The translations under genes and the position numbers were made by a program. DNA of 64,000 nucleotides from Prolixibacter denitrificans (GTDB lineage Bacteria; Bacteroidota; Bacteroidia; Bacteroidales; Prolixibacteraceae), in contig NZ_PYGC01000004.1 of the NCBI RefSeq assembly GCF_003014495.1, positions 1-64,000 of the forward strand, given 5' to 3'. The notes under the pieces were generated by a model. That model was not told the DNA's origin, ran no database searches, and saw only the letters and a list, made by a program, of their open reading frames with translations. The stretch's first letter is position 1. Each line of letters opens with the position of its first letter. This document shows, one piece after another, positions 52,188 to 62,365 of this stretch.

Positions 52188-53507
52188 TTATCCAATAATC
52201 AAATTAAGTGTGTAAATAATTATGATACCTGTAATACCTTGCAGCAAGGTGGCCATCGTCTGACTCTTCAACGCTGTGGAGGTATTCATATCCGAGAATT
52301 GTGAAACCACCCAGAAATAGCTGTCATTCAAATGGGAAACAGTCATTGCTCCGGCACCGATAGCCAGAACGGTCAACGCTTTGCTGGTTTCGGATGACAG
52401 TCCCAGAGAACCGAGCAGAGGTGAAACGATAGCTGCCGTAGTAATGATCGCCACGGTTGACGAGCCTTGTGCCGATTTCAAAATGGCAGCCAGAATAAAA
52501 GGCAGCAAAATACCTACCTGAAAATCAGATAAGCCCGACCCGATGATATCGCCAATACCACCTGCCCGCAGAATCTCGCCAAATGCTCCTCCGGCACCGG
52601 TAATCAAAATAATAACACCCGCTTCTTTCAAACCCTTTATGGTCCAGTCAAAATGAGTCTCCTTAAAGCTATGTTTCAGCGCAAACGCCAGGATGACTCC
52701 CATGAAAAGTGCGATTACCGGATTTCCCATAAAAACAAGAACCTGGTATATCCAATCGCTCCCAAACGGATGCGTCGGGTAATCTGCGATGGATTTAAGA
52801 GCAATTAGGATGATGGGGAAAATAATCGGTGCAAAGGAGACAAGATTACCGGGTAGCTTTTCCGGCTCTTCTTCCATCTCTGTCTCTTCTTTTACGACAA
52901 CACTCACTCTCTTGCTGATAAATTTCGCCCAAAAGTATCCAGCCAGTGAAACAGGCAGCGCAACAATGAGGCCTAAAAAAATGACCATTCCCAAATCAGC
53001 TTTCAATGCTGCCGCTGCAGCCAGAGGACCTGGTGTCGGTGGGACAAATACATGGGTTGCATATAACCCCGCCGCCAGCGATATGGCAAAAACCACAAGG
53101 GAGATACCCGATTTTTTACTCAATGCTTTATTCAAACGGGACAGGATCACAAAACCGGAATCACAAAACACAGGGATGGAAACGATAAATCCGGTCAGGT
53201 TCATAGCCAACGCCGAACGTTTTTCACCGATCATTTTCAAAATGGTACGGGCAATCTTCATGGCCCCGCCACTCTTTTCCAGGTAGACTCCAATAATGGT
53301 CCCGAATGCAATGATGATACCAATGCTGGAAAGTGTTTTTCCAAAGCCTTCCGTCAATTTCCTGACGATAACACCTCCATCCATTCCGGAAACGAATCCC
53401 ATAACAACGGCCGCAAATAGCAAGGAAAGAAAGGGATGAATATTGAACTTGGTTGTTGCAATCACAACCAGGAAAATGACCAGAATTAAAGCGAGAATAA
53501 TTACCAT
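52188..53507 (-). CDS. GntP-family permease (gluconate:H+ symporter-like)
   Basis: A 439-residue polytopic inner-membrane transporter with twelve or more hydrophobic segments. Characteristic stretches are TGFIVSIPVFCDSGFVILSR around residue 103, YATHVFVPPTPGPLAAAAAL around 148, ILITGAGGAFGEILRAGGIG around 300 and the closing SHLNDSYFWVVSQFSDMNTS around 390, all typical of GntP/Gnt-II permeases for gluconate and related sugar acids. It is monocistronic, with no kinase or dehydratase partner nearby. The family is clear; the exact sugar acid is not. Confidence 0.9.
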   Translation of the reverse strand: MVIILALILVIFLVVIATTKFNIHPFLSLLFAAVVMGFVSGMDGGVIVRKLTEGFGKTLSSIGIIIAFGTIIGVYLEKSGGAMKIARTILKMIGEKRSALAMNLTGFIVSIPVFCDSGFVILSRLNKALSKKSGISLVVFAISLAAGLYATHVFVPPTPGPLAAAAALKADLGMVIFLGLIVALPVSLAGYFWAKFISKRVSVVVKEETEMEEEPEKLPGNLVSFAPIIFPIILIALKSIADYPTHPFGSDWIYQVLVFMGNPVIALFMGVILAFALKHSFKETHFDWTIKGLKEAGVIILITGAGGAFGEILRAGGIGDIIGSGLSDFQVGILLPFILAAILKSAQGSSTVAIITTAAIVSPLLGSLGLSSETSKALTVLAIGAGAMTVSHLNDSYFWVVSQFSDMNTSTALKSQTMATLLQGITGIIIIYTLNLIIG

Positions 53508-53817
53508 ATCAATACCGTTAATGTCAGTGGCTTTTCAAGTTACCAATATACGAATAGGTAAATATCAGAAAAAGAGCCGAAAATAAACTTTGTCAAGTTT
53601 TTATTCACAACAGAAAATGTACGGCAATCTTCTTTACATCGGTACTTTTAAAATCAAGGCAACAGATCTCCCCCCTCAACAATTTGACTCCTGAAGAATG
53701 TACTTCCAGGATTAAAAAACAGGAACTGTAGATAGAAAAATAAAGACCGTTGTAAGAAAAACTTAATTGTTTACTCACCTCAGCAATTAGGAGCTGATTG
53801 AACTTTTCAGCATAAAT
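53508..53817. other. Intergenic, nothing recognised
   Basis: About 310 AT-rich bases upstream of the permease gene. They contain no credible gene and presumably the permease promoter. Confidence 0.45.
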
Positions 53818-54387
53818 CTATTCCTTCCACTTATTTATCAACGAAATAGGTGACTCTTTTAATGTAACTCTATTCTTATTAAGCTGATAGTATTCTATCA
53901 TGCTCTTGAGTTTATTTTCATCGTCCAAAGAACGGATTAGAAACTCAACTCTTCGTCTTGTTCCATCATATGCGATTTCAATCCAGTTATTACCTCCTTG
54001 GTCTTTAATTGTACGTTTATATATATTTTTATCAGGCACAGCATTTAGTGAAATTTTCAGTGAAATGCTTTTTAATTCATAAACGACATCCTCCATCAAG
54101 ATTCTTTCTTTACTAATTCGAACTTCACCTTTACTATCTTCCTGGTTAGCCACAAGCAACGAACCAACTACTAATAAAATGAACACAACAACATACAATG
54201 CAACTTCTAACCCATAAGGAATATCCAAAATCCAACTCAAAAAACTTCTACTTGCCCCCCTTGATGCAACTGCTCCAGCTAACAATGTATCCAATCCGAT
54301 AATTACACTCCCTGCAATACGTTTTGCAAAGTATTTTTGAGAGTTAATCAAAGTAAAACGTAAATTATTGTCCTGATTTGTTTGCAT
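53818..54387 (-). CDS. Two-helix membrane protein, unknown
   Basis: A 189-residue protein. A basic N-terminus (NSQKYFAKRIAGSVIIGLDT) leads into a first hydrophobic stretch (about residues 27-45), and a second follows at about 55-80 (GLEVALYVVVFILLVVGSLL). The remaining 110 residues are soluble and cytoplasmic or periplasmic, with KERILMEDVVYELKSISLKI and GNNWIEIAYDGTRRRVEFLI. The layout resembles small sensor-like or PH-domain-like membrane proteins, but no family could be assigned. AT-rich codon use suggests an accessory gene. It is monocistronic. Confidence 0.6.
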   Translation of the reverse strand: MQTNQDNNLRFTLINSQKYFAKRIAGSVIIGLDTLLAGAVASRGASRSFLSWILDIPYGLEVALYVVVFILLVVGSLLVANQEDSKGEVRISKERILMEDVVYELKSISLKISLNAVPDKNIYKRTIKDQGGNNWIEIAYDGTRRRVEFLIRSLDDENKLKSMIEYYQLNKNRVTLKESPISLINKWKE

Positions 54388-54807
54388 AGTTTGAGTCTTT
54401 CAATACTCGATTTAAGCTAAAAATTTTATTAAAAAAATAATTTTGTATTCAAGCAAGCAATAATCGTCTATTTAATTTCATTTATAACATATTAAAATAT
54501 GAGTAGTAGATCACAACAATACAGAGAAGAAGTAACAAAAGAATGTCTTTATATCAAAAAACACCCTACGCTCATCAGGATTCAGATTTTTGTTCAAGAC
54601 CTGTTCTTTTAAGTATCTATTTGTTGATTTATTGGGCCTTATCTCTGAAATGCCCTAATTTTATCAAAATCTACGCTTTAGGTTGGTCTCTCTTCAAATT
54701 CAAAAACAATTAATCAATTCTGAATTTTTATTTATTTGGTACCTTCACCATCTGAACTAAAACAGACGAGCACCGTTATCTTGATTTAAGTTAGCATTGA
54801 AAAGAGG
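54388..54807. other. Divergent intergenic region
   Basis: About 420 AT-rich bases between the membrane protein gene and pheA. No RNA gene, terminator hairpin or coding frame was recognised. Promoters for both neighbours must lie here. Confidence 0.4.
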
Positions 54808-55653
54808 ATGAAGAAGATTGCCACATTGGGCCCGAAAGGAACCTATTCGGACAAAGCCACGAAAATATTCAGAGCCCAATTGAATGAAGAATACGAGATC
54901 GAGTACTACCCTTCCATTAAAAAGGTTTTAAATGCCATTGGTAATACGTGCGATTACGGAGTTCTGCCCATCGAAAACCTGACGGAAGGTTTCGTATCTG
55001 TAGTACTGGATTTCCTGGTTTCATCGGAGCTCAAAATTGTCAGTGAGATTATGCTTCCCATACAATTTTCATTTGTTGGAAAAGCAGCAAATCTCAAGGA
55101 CCTACAGCTTTTGTATGTTCAATACGTTGCCAAAGGACAATGTGCCGATTTTATTGATTCGCTGGAAAACGTAGAAATCATTACGACACAAAGCAATATG
55201 GAATCACTCGAAAAAGTAAAGGAGAGCAACGATGCAGATGGAGCTATCGTACCTTCCGATTCCTATTCCGAATCAGAATTTCCCCAGGTAATTGAGAATG
55301 TAAACGACTATCCCAACAATGCCACGCGCTTTCTTGCTTTCACGAACAATGCTGCACCGGACGCATATTCTTCCGCAAGAAATCACAAAACTTCGCTGAT
55401 CGTAATTGACGATAACGACCGGGCCGGATTACTGGAAGGTATCCTCTCCTCCTTCGCCAAACGGAGTATCAACCTCACCTCCATTGTCTCGCGTCCAACC
55501 GGTCAGGCATTTGGCAAGTACCATTTCTTCATCGATTTTGAAGGGCACATCCGGGAAGAGAAAGTGACCGCCGCATTGGATGAGATTAAAACGATGAACA
55601 AAGTGAAAGTGCTGGGCTCCTATCCTAAATCTGGTATCCTGCATGAACAATGA
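54808..55653 (+). CDS. pheA: Prephenate dehydratase with ACT domain
   Basis: A 281-residue cytosolic enzyme that converts prephenate to phenylpyruvate in phenylalanine synthesis. The catalytic domain starts KKIATLGPKGTYSDKATKIF, has the PIENLTEGFVSVVLDFL block around residue 55 and the diagnostic Thr-Arg-Phe in NNATRFLAF around 171. The regulatory ACT domain spans about 195-278 (RAGLLEGILSSFAKRSINLT, then SIVSRP, then GKYHFFIDFEGH). The Phe-binding signatures are altered: GLLE replaces GALV, and VSRP replaces ESRP. Feedback control may therefore differ. It is a single-gene unit; no chorismate mutase domain is fused. Confidence 0.85.
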   Translation: MKKIATLGPKGTYSDKATKIFRAQLNEEYEIEYYPSIKKVLNAIGNTCDYGVLPIENLTEGFVSVVLDFLVSSELKIVSEIMLPIQFSFVGKAANLKDLQLLYVQYVAKGQCADFIDSLENVEIITTQSNMESLEKVKESNDADGAIVPSDSYSESEFPQVIENVNDYPNNATRFLAFTNNAAPDAYSSARNHKTSLIVIDDNDRAGLLEGILSSFAKRSINLTSIVSRPTGQAFGKYHFFIDFEGHIREEKVTAALDEIKTMNKVKVLGSYPKSGILHEQ

Positions 55654-55669
55654 TGCCAGCTGTTAAAAT

Positions 55670-57406
55670 TTAGTCCTTGATCAATTTCATTGTGTATTCC
55701 ATCACAGCATCTTTCCCTTCCAGCAAATCATCGAGGCCAGGCGTAACCGAATAATCCGGAAGCAATGGCTCACCTTTCCTAAAACCAGAAACAGCTGTTT
55801 GAAAAGTGACTTGTGGTAAATTGAATCGAATCCCTGTTTCGGGCAAAGTCAGCTGTTTGCTGCCATCATTGCAGTAAAACGATCCTCCTGATTCCTCGCC
55901 TATTAGTGTGCCCAATTTATGATAACGCAACAGTGACAAAAAATGCCCGGTTGTCGATAAGCAACCACCATCCATCAGTACATAAATATCCCCTTTGAAT
56001 GCATTCTCTTTTACCGGCCAGGGATGATACAACGGAGCGATTTCAGGCCTTTCTTCCGGCTGCTCAAAATAAATGAAATCCGATTTGGCCAGATATGATA
56101 ACAATTCGGCGCCAAAGAACGGATGTCCACCTTTGTTACCTCGCACATCGATAATCAAATGTTGAACATTCTTCGACTTCATCTCCGCGAATGCTTTCTC
56201 CAGAAAAGCAATGTAATCATCGGGGTTACGAGCCCAAAAACCGGAAACCGTCAGGATGACTGTACTCTTCTTCTCGTCTGTCTTCAGATTGACCGGCAAT
56301 CCGGCAGGAAATCTTTCGAGATACACTGCCCTCATAGCTTCTTCCAGCTCTTTTCCCGTTAAAGCCCTAACACTTAACCGAACCTTTTCACCGGAAGAAC
56401 GAACACACTTCAACTCATATGATCTGGTTTTACCAATATACCGGACATAAACACGCGAAAAATCAGCGTTTACTTCAAAAGTCTTAGCAGTTTGATTGTA
56501 ACCGTCTGAAGGAATACAATCCATCAATCGTTTATAAATATCCTCCACTGTTCTCCCGTTGATTGACAGCACCTGCATTCCCTTTTCAACCGATGACGAT
56601 TGACTGTAATCGTTAATAACATAAGCCTTTCCCTTAACAAACCGGATATCCAAAGGAAGAAAACCCGGAGAATCAGTTATCATCTTTTCATAGGCTTCTG
56701 ACGGGCGAATTCCGGTATGAACGCAATGAACCTTCTCAACCACCGGTGCTATCAAACGGAAGAATTCATCTTCTGTCATTTCATTTTGGATATTTGCATA
56801 AGTTTGCACAAAAAGCCGGTCAAATTCTTTCTTTGAGGTATAGAGGTAAAGTTGTGGATGCGTTTGCTCCAGCTGCTTTCGCAGAAAATTGAAGTCATTC
56901 TGCAATTCAGTTACCGAATATTTCCGATCCAACGCATCTGCGCCTACCTCTTTCCCTGCCAGATACCCCTTCGACGGCTTTTCCACTTTTCGAACCTGAA
57001 CTGGCTGAAACGAGTTATCAGGGAACTGAAACTCCCCGGAAATAGCATTTCCGTCCTCTGACAAAGCTCCTCTGAAAGGAGTATTCTTGGCCTCAATCAA
57101 GAATTTAAGCTGCTTGCCATCAAATTGAATATCACTCAGTGCATCATCCTGGATTTGGTTGTTTTCCTGGTAAAGGAAGATCCGACCAACTGTTGCTCCG
57201 TCTTCTGATTCCTGAAAATGCAGAATCATCGTGAGATGATTGCCGGGCATAAATTCGCCTTCCCAATAACCGCTGATTTTATGAAAATCGCTGGTTTCCT
57301 GCCCATGAACATTTAAAGACAGAAAAATTACAAAAGCCAGACTGAAGGAAAAAATTGAAAACCATAAAGGAATTAGGTTATCCTGAGTTGGAAAATTCTT
57401 TTTCAT
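55670..57406 (-). CDS. S41-family peptidase (secreted)
   Basis: A 578-residue secreted protein. It has a signal peptide (residues 13-35), then a lipocalin-like or beta-sandwich N-domain (about 40-140: GYWEGEFMPGNHLTMILHFQ), a helical linker (150-230) and a PDZ-like part (VEKGMQVLSINGRTVEDIYK around 277). The C-terminal S41 catalytic domain includes LIIDVRGNKGGHPFFGAELL around 425 and VLMDGGCLSTTGHFLSLLRY around 492, with the likely catalytic Ser in LSTTGH. GTLIGEESGGSFYCNDGSKQ around 516 is also typical. S41 members are tail-specific or C-terminal processing proteases. It converges with pheA, 16 bp apart. Confidence 0.85.
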   Translation of the reverse strand: MKKNFPTQDNLIPLWFSIFSFSLAFVIFLSLNVHGQETSDFHKISGYWEGEFMPGNHLTMILHFQESEDGATVGRIFLYQENNQIQDDALSDIQFDGKQLKFLIEAKNTPFRGALSEDGNAISGEFQFPDNSFQPVQVRKVEKPSKGYLAGKEVGADALDRKYSVTELQNDFNFLRKQLEQTHPQLYLYTSKKEFDRLFVQTYANIQNEMTEDEFFRLIAPVVEKVHCVHTGIRPSEAYEKMITDSPGFLPLDIRFVKGKAYVINDYSQSSSVEKGMQVLSINGRTVEDIYKRLMDCIPSDGYNQTAKTFEVNADFSRVYVRYIGKTRSYELKCVRSSGEKVRLSVRALTGKELEEAMRAVYLERFPAGLPVNLKTDEKKSTVILTVSGFWARNPDDYIAFLEKAFAEMKSKNVQHLIIDVRGNKGGHPFFGAELLSYLAKSDFIYFEQPEERPEIAPLYHPWPVKENAFKGDIYVLMDGGCLSTTGHFLSLLRYHKLGTLIGEESGGSFYCNDGSKQLTLPETGIRFNLPQVTFQTAVSGFRKGEPLLPDYSVTPGLDDLLEGKDAVMEYTMKLIKD

Positions 57407-57753
57407 GGCTTGTTCGTTTTTGTGGTACCAATCTAAAGACTATTCAATTTCCGAATTCGATGCAAAATCACCAACTAATTTTATCGTCAAAACACTACAC
57501 TTCAATCAGTTTACTCACTTAAATCAGACAAATCATCACCTTATCTAAAATATTTTGACAACTTGCAAATACATTCTTTACTATTCATTCTGTTGACATT
57601 TCGTTTGAAAACATAAAATGTGCTTTCAAATTATGATTGGAATCCCTTACTTTTATATGCGAAGGGAATAAAGGGGAATAAGTGCACTGAATGTTTCTTC
57701 CCGGAAAAGTTCAGGTTCACCAATGAATCAAACCTATAAGTGAAAAGTTCCAG
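57407..57753. other. Divergent intergenic region
   Basis: About 350 AT-rich bases between the S41 peptidase gene and the nitrobindin-like gene. No gene or structured RNA was seen; it presumably contains two divergent promoters. Confidence 0.4.
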
Positions 57754-58296
57754 ATGAGTATTTTGAACAAACGAAATATTGTCCTGCTAATTTGTTTGCT
57801 TTCGTTCTCCGGCGTCTCGTTTGCCCAGGGAAATCCGCTCGAACAACTCAATTTTTTAATCGGAGACTGGATGGGAACAGGAAGTGGATACGGTGACACG
57901 AAATCGAAAGTGGAAGTATCCTTTTACTACATCATGCAGGGAAAATTCATCGAAATGGATGCTGAATCGAGGTTTGCCCCGAAAGGCAAGAATAACAAAG
58001 GCCAGTTTCATCAGGAGAAAGGCTTTTTTAGCTATGACGAGGACCGAAAACTGATTATCTACCGTCAGTTTAGCAACGACGGCTACGTCAATCAGTATTA
58101 TCTGAACGACACCATTTCAACAGCTCACACACTGGTTTTCGATACCGAAAGAACCGAAAACTTTGTCCCTGACGGAAAAGCAAGATGGATTATCCAAAAA
58201 GAAGGAGACCAACATCTAAGCACTTCATTCAATGTTGCTTTTCCCAAACAGGATTTCGTCAATTTTGGCTCGCAAGAATTGATAAAGAATCCTTAA
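57754..58296 (+). CDS. Nitrobindin-like/DUF1579-type beta-barrel protein, secreted
   Basis: A 180-residue secreted protein with a signal peptide (ending FAQG near residue 25). The motif LEQLNFLIGDWMGTGSGYGD at the start of the mature part, followed by alternating strands (VEVSFYYIMQGKFIEMDAES, EKGFFSYDEDRKLIIYRQFS), resembles FABP-like ten-stranded barrels such as nitrobindin or DUF1579 proteins. Whether it binds heme cannot be told: no clear axial His in the expected position was found. It is a single gene, 160 bases upstream of the hydrolase gene in the same orientation. Confidence 0.65.
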   Translation: MSILNKRNIVLLICLLSFSGVSFAQGNPLEQLNFLIGDWMGTGSGYGDTKSKVEVSFYYIMQGKFIEMDAESRFAPKGKNNKGQFHQEKGFFSYDEDRKLIIYRQFSNDGYVNQYYLNDTISTAHTLVFDTERTENFVPDGKARWIIQKEGDQHLSTSFNVAFPKQDFVNFGSQELIKNP

Positions 58297-58456
58297 AATC
58301 GCCATACAAACCACCAATTCCTTTCAGGGATACACCCTCCAACAGAAACTCCACCAATTAGTTACACCTTCAAAAGAAGCTCATAAAATCACCAATTTCA
58401 TTTGAATATCCACTTCAGATTCGGTATTTTCGAGAATCAAACCTAACTAACTGATT

Positions 58457-59545
58457 ATGTACAAACTGCTATTTGCCTGCATTTTCTTATCGGTAACGGG
58501 TGTTACTTTCGGCCAAACAAAAAAATCGTCCTCATTTATCGATGAAGAAATTCGAATTCCTGTTCCAAAATCCGAGCTATATGTCCGAATGCGAGGAAAT
58601 CCGAATAAACCATTAATCATCAATTTGCACGGAGGCCCCGGAGGATATTCCGGAATTGATATAAAACTAATGGGCCCGGGTCTCGAGAGCCATTATCTTA
58701 TGGCGTGGCTCGACCAACGCGGCTGCGGAAAGTCCCCTGTCAGTTCTGATTCAACTTTGCTCAATGTTTCTCAATACATCGAGGATCTCAACATTGTTGT
58801 CGACACATTAATTAGCCGTTACCATAAAACCAAAATAAATCTAATTGGAACTTCCTGGGGCGGCATGTACGGCTTTCTTTATGTCCTCAACCACCAGAAA
58901 AAGGTTGGCGCATATGCTTGCGTTGATGGTAAAGCCAATAGTCAATATCAGAACAGTTCACTTATTGAACACGAACTACGTTTGATTGAAAAGAAACTTG
59001 GTCAAAATCCATCTCAAAAGGAAAGAGAAACGCTACTAGCAATGCAAGAAGATTTGCAACGAATTAAGTCAAGTAACTTCGAGAAATTTTACCTGGATGT
59101 CAATCGCATTAAACATGAATATCCTCCAAAACTCGGATTCAATGCTTATTTTGCAGATACATCAAAAATCATCTCAACTAAATCGATTTTAGCCGATTCC
59201 GCATTGTTGACTTTAATGAAATATAGCCCAAAAGAATATTTAGCAATAGGTCCTAAAGCAGAACGGGTCAACAGAGCTTTTCGTAACAATCCGGATTACA
59301 ACAATATGAATATTGAACCCGAGCTGAGAAAAGTAAAAATACCGGTTTCAGTTATTCAAGGAGAAAAAGATTACGTGGTAGGGATAAAACACGCACACTT
59401 AATTTACGACGCACTAACCGATTTATCACCAGAAAAAAAAGAGTTGCACATTATTCCAAACACCGGACATGTGCCAGCTATTGAAAATCCGGTAATTCTT
59501 AACGAAATACTTAATTCCTTCTTTGGCAAGCATGCCGTCGACTAA
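58457..59545 (+). CDS. Alpha/beta hydrolase, proline iminopeptidase-like (S33)
   Basis: A 362-residue secreted hydrolase with a signal peptide (ending TFGQ near residue 20). The oxyanion/HGGPGG motif is INLHGGPGGYSGID around residue 56. The nucleophile elbow is LIGTSWGGMYGFLY around 135, with Ser in GTSWGG. The acid is in SVIQGEKDYVV around 300, and the catalytic His is in IPNTGHVPAIENP around 340. A helical cap lies between (about 165-270). These features match S33 proline iminopeptidase-type enzymes, which cleave N-terminal residues from peptides. The family has broad substrate range, so the exact reaction is open. It ends at a terminator. Confidence 0.88.
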   Translation: MYKLLFACIFLSVTGVTFGQTKKSSSFIDEEIRIPVPKSELYVRMRGNPNKPLIINLHGGPGGYSGIDIKLMGPGLESHYLMAWLDQRGCGKSPVSSDSTLLNVSQYIEDLNIVVDTLISRYHKTKINLIGTSWGGMYGFLYVLNHQKKVGAYACVDGKANSQYQNSSLIEHELRLIEKKLGQNPSQKERETLLAMQEDLQRIKSSNFEKFYLDVNRIKHEYPPKLGFNAYFADTSKIISTKSILADSALLTLMKYSPKEYLAIGPKAERVNRAFRNNPDYNNMNIEPELRKVKIPVSVIQGEKDYVVGIKHAHLIYDALTDLSPEKKELHIIPNTGHVPAIENPVILNEILNSFFGKHAVD

Positions 59546-59594
59546 TTTAGCTTAGTCAAAACTTCGAATTCACAAGATCTTATATCTTAACAAA

Positions 59595-59633
59595 AAAGCC
59601 TGCCGGCAGGAACACTTCCCTCCGACAGGCTTT
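59595..59633. terminator. Bidirectional terminator
   Basis: AAAGCCTGCCGG pairs imperfectly with CCGACAGGCTTT around a short loop. It lies between the plus-strand hydrolase stop and the minus-strand GH31 stop. Confidence 0.8.
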
Positions 59634-59655
59634 CACTATATTTTATGTTCTCTTC

Positions 59656-62061
59656 TTACCAGGAAAGAACCGTTTCGCCATTGTTGGCATCCAGTGTCAG
59701 CGTTTGCGTATCGCCTTCACCTTTTTGCAGACTCATCGTTTTTCTTCCAACTTTCACTGAATTCATCGCATCGAAACCATGCAATACAACCTCGATTTTG
59801 TTGAACTTCGACGTGTAATTACCTTCGGCTTTACCAATAGTAATCTTTTTAGCCGCCGGATCGAAAGCGAATTCTCTTTTCAGGAAATGACCATTCTCGT
59901 ACTTGTAAGTCGTTCCGTCATCTTCGTAATACAAATATTTATTGGGCTCGGAACCACTATAAATATTCAGTCTCATGATACCATCGCCCTTTTGAGCTGT
60001 GTTCTGAACCGTCGATTGCATCGGAATAATGGCACCAGCCTTTACAAATACCGGCAGGTCCGACAGCGGCGCATCCACAATAACCGACTGACCGCCGTCG
60101 TATTTTTTACCTGTACTCTTGCGGTACCAAACGCCTTTCGGCAGATAAACCCGCCCGAAGTTCTGCTCGCTGGAAACCGGCGCTACGAGAATGGAGGGAC
60201 CGAAAAGATACTCATCCTGGAAATCCGGGTTGTAAATATTCTTATCGAACGTGTAATTAATGGCCAGCGACCGTGCAATCGGCATTCCCGTTTCGTGCGC
60301 CTGATAGAAAGCTGAGTAAATGTATGGCAGCAATTGATAACGCTCATCAATATACTTCCGTGATATGGCCTCCACATCTTCGCCAAAAGTCCATGGTTCG
60401 TGAGCCCGTGAATTATACTCCGAGTGACTGCGAAAGAAGGGAGTGTAAGCTGCAATGGATATCCAACGCGCAAACAATTTACGGTTCGTCGTTCCTCCCA
60501 TGAAGCCACCAATATCAGCTCCTACATACGGTACTCCGGCCAATCCCATGGAGTTAATCAGCCGCGATGCCAACAGCATATGCTCGTCAGAAGCTACATT
60601 ATCTCCGGTCCAGATAGCCGAGTAACGCTGTATTCCTGCGTAAGCTGCGCGGGTAAGAACCAACGGACGTTTACCATCCATCAGTTTGGTAGCGCCCTGA
60701 AAGGTACTGCGGGCCATTTGCATACCATAAACATTGTGAGCTTCCTCCATTGTCCCCTTATGACCTTCCATATCGAATTCCACCAGGTTGGGCACCATAT
60801 TTCCCCACGAAGCCGGCTCGTTCATGTCGTTCCAGAATCCGGTAACGCCGTCCGCAACCAGTCCTTTGTAAAGATTTCCCCACCAGGTCCGAACTTTCGG
60901 ATTCGTGAAATCGGGGAAATTGCAGGTACCCGGCCAAACATCAGCCGACCAATTGGTTCCGTCGGGATATTTCACAAAGCAATCGTTCTTCAAACCGCTG
61001 TCGTAAGCCCAATAGCCTTTTTCCTTCTTCACGCCCGGATCGACAATGGTCACGATATGGAATCCCATGTCTTTCAACGAATCAATCATGGCTGACGGAT
61101 TCGGGAAACGCTCTTTGTTCCACGTAAACACCTTATAGGCATCCATATAGTGAATGTCGAGATAAATCACATCAGCCGGGATTTTCTTCTCACGAAATGT
61201 GCGGGCCAGGTTCAATACTTCCGTGTCCGGGAAATAACTCCAGCGACTTTGCTGAAAACCCAGTCCCCAAATGGGTGGCATCTTGATTCGCCCTGTCAAG
61301 TTGGTGTATTCTTTCAACAAATCAGCAACCGAATGACCACCAAAGAAGTAATAATTCATTTCTCCATCGACCGCACCAAAACTGGAAAACCGGTTGTTCG
61401 ATGCACCAAAATTGAACGTTGCTTTGTACGTATTATCAAAGAATATTCCGTAGGACAACTTGTTGTGCAAGCCAATATAAAATGGCAACGAAGTATAAAG
61501 CGGGTCGCCGTTCGTGGCATAAGCCGGGTTGTCGGTGTTCCAGTCCACGTAGGCCGAACCACGACGATCGAGGTTTCCTGTTTTCTCACCAAGTCCGATG
61601 AACCGTTCACCGGGCTGCAGCTTTTTGTAACAAGTAGTCCCCGTTCCGAGCCAACTGATTCCCAGCCCCGGATCGTCTTCATTCAGCAACTTACCGTCTT
61701 TATTGTAAAAACGGACCAGTACCGGATCCTTATTCACCTCTACTTTTAACTCACCGGTCGATAACACCAGTTTGTCTTTTTCGTCCTTCACGGAAGTAAA
61801 TTTCCCCGAAGGCTCTGTAATCACTGCGTACGAGGGCGTAGTACTAAACTCGTTCTGAGTGGCGCGAACCCGAACAACCTCGGGGCCGTAAACCGTCAAC
61901 GAGAGTTTGGCGTTGCCCGCCGAAATTAAAACGCCGTGTGGAGTTTCTTTCCAGGAAGTAAAATTCCCAATCTGTACACTTAATCTTCCTGCTGCAAATG
62001 ATGGCATGCTCATAACGACTGCAAACATAACAGCAAAAATCGTTTTCCGGATTGTCTTCAT
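59656..62061 (-). CDS. Glycoside hydrolase family 31 (alpha-glucosidase-like)
   Basis: An 801-residue secreted enzyme that cleaves terminal alpha-glucosidic (or related alpha-xylosidic) bonds. The frame extends upstream to 62121, but ATG 62061 is chosen because it begins a clean signal peptide (MKTIRKTIFAVMFAVVMSMP, then SFAAG). An N-terminal beta-sandwich (about 25-240) precedes the catalytic barrel. The nucleophile Asp is in VTGFWNDMNEPASWG around residue 415, and the acid/base Asp is in YVGADIGGFMGGTTNRKLFA around 515. A C-terminal sheet domain follows (FVKAGAIIPMQSTVQN). All landmark residues are present. It stands alone, without SusC/SusD partners. Confidence 0.93.
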   Translation of the reverse strand: MKTIRKTIFAVMFAVVMSMPSFAAGRLSVQIGNFTSWKETPHGVLISAGNAKLSLTVYGPEVVRVRATQNEFSTTPSYAVITEPSGKFTSVKDEKDKLVLSTGELKVEVNKDPVLVRFYNKDGKLLNEDDPGLGISWLGTGTTCYKKLQPGERFIGLGEKTGNLDRRGSAYVDWNTDNPAYATNGDPLYTSLPFYIGLHNKLSYGIFFDNTYKATFNFGASNNRFSSFGAVDGEMNYYFFGGHSVADLLKEYTNLTGRIKMPPIWGLGFQQSRWSYFPDTEVLNLARTFREKKIPADVIYLDIHYMDAYKVFTWNKERFPNPSAMIDSLKDMGFHIVTIVDPGVKKEKGYWAYDSGLKNDCFVKYPDGTNWSADVWPGTCNFPDFTNPKVRTWWGNLYKGLVADGVTGFWNDMNEPASWGNMVPNLVEFDMEGHKGTMEEAHNVYGMQMARSTFQGATKLMDGKRPLVLTRAAYAGIQRYSAIWTGDNVASDEHMLLASRLINSMGLAGVPYVGADIGGFMGGTTNRKLFARWISIAAYTPFFRSHSEYNSRAHEPWTFGEDVEAISRKYIDERYQLLPYIYSAFYQAHETGMPIARSLAINYTFDKNIYNPDFQDEYLFGPSILVAPVSSEQNFGRVYLPKGVWYRKSTGKKYDGGQSVIVDAPLSDLPVFVKAGAIIPMQSTVQNTAQKGDGIMRLNIYSGSEPNKYLYYEDDGTTYKYENGHFLKREFAFDPAAKKITIGKAEGNYTSKFNKIEVVLHGFDAMNSVKVGRKTMSLQKGEGDTQTLTLDANNGETVLSW

Positions 62062-62365
62062 GTGTTTTAGTTTATTGACATTTGGCAAACAAGACATATT
62101 GATTTCTGATACACATCGCATTGATATGTTTCAAAATTCAATATCTCCTTAATACCAGTATTCTCTTTTTCAGTGATAAACACCGGTAATATTCCACTAA
62201 GTTGTATGGTTTGGTAGGTAGTTGAGTGTGCCAGTTCTGAGGATCAAAATTAAGGCTTTGGCCGAATTATCTTTCATAATTTTAAAGAAACCTTCTCATG
62301 TGAGCCACACAAATACGAGGTTCTTTTTCAGATGTATGTACAAACTAGCCGGTTCTCACCAAATG
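62062..62365. other. Intergenic between GH31 and DUF763 genes
   Basis: About 300 AT-rich bases. No gene or terminator was recognised; the GH31 promoter should lie here on the minus strand. Confidence 0.4.

Noticed and set aside
62062-62121. Extended N-terminus of the GH31 enzyme
   Set aside because: Twenty extra residues would precede a textbook signal peptide that begins at ATG 62061.
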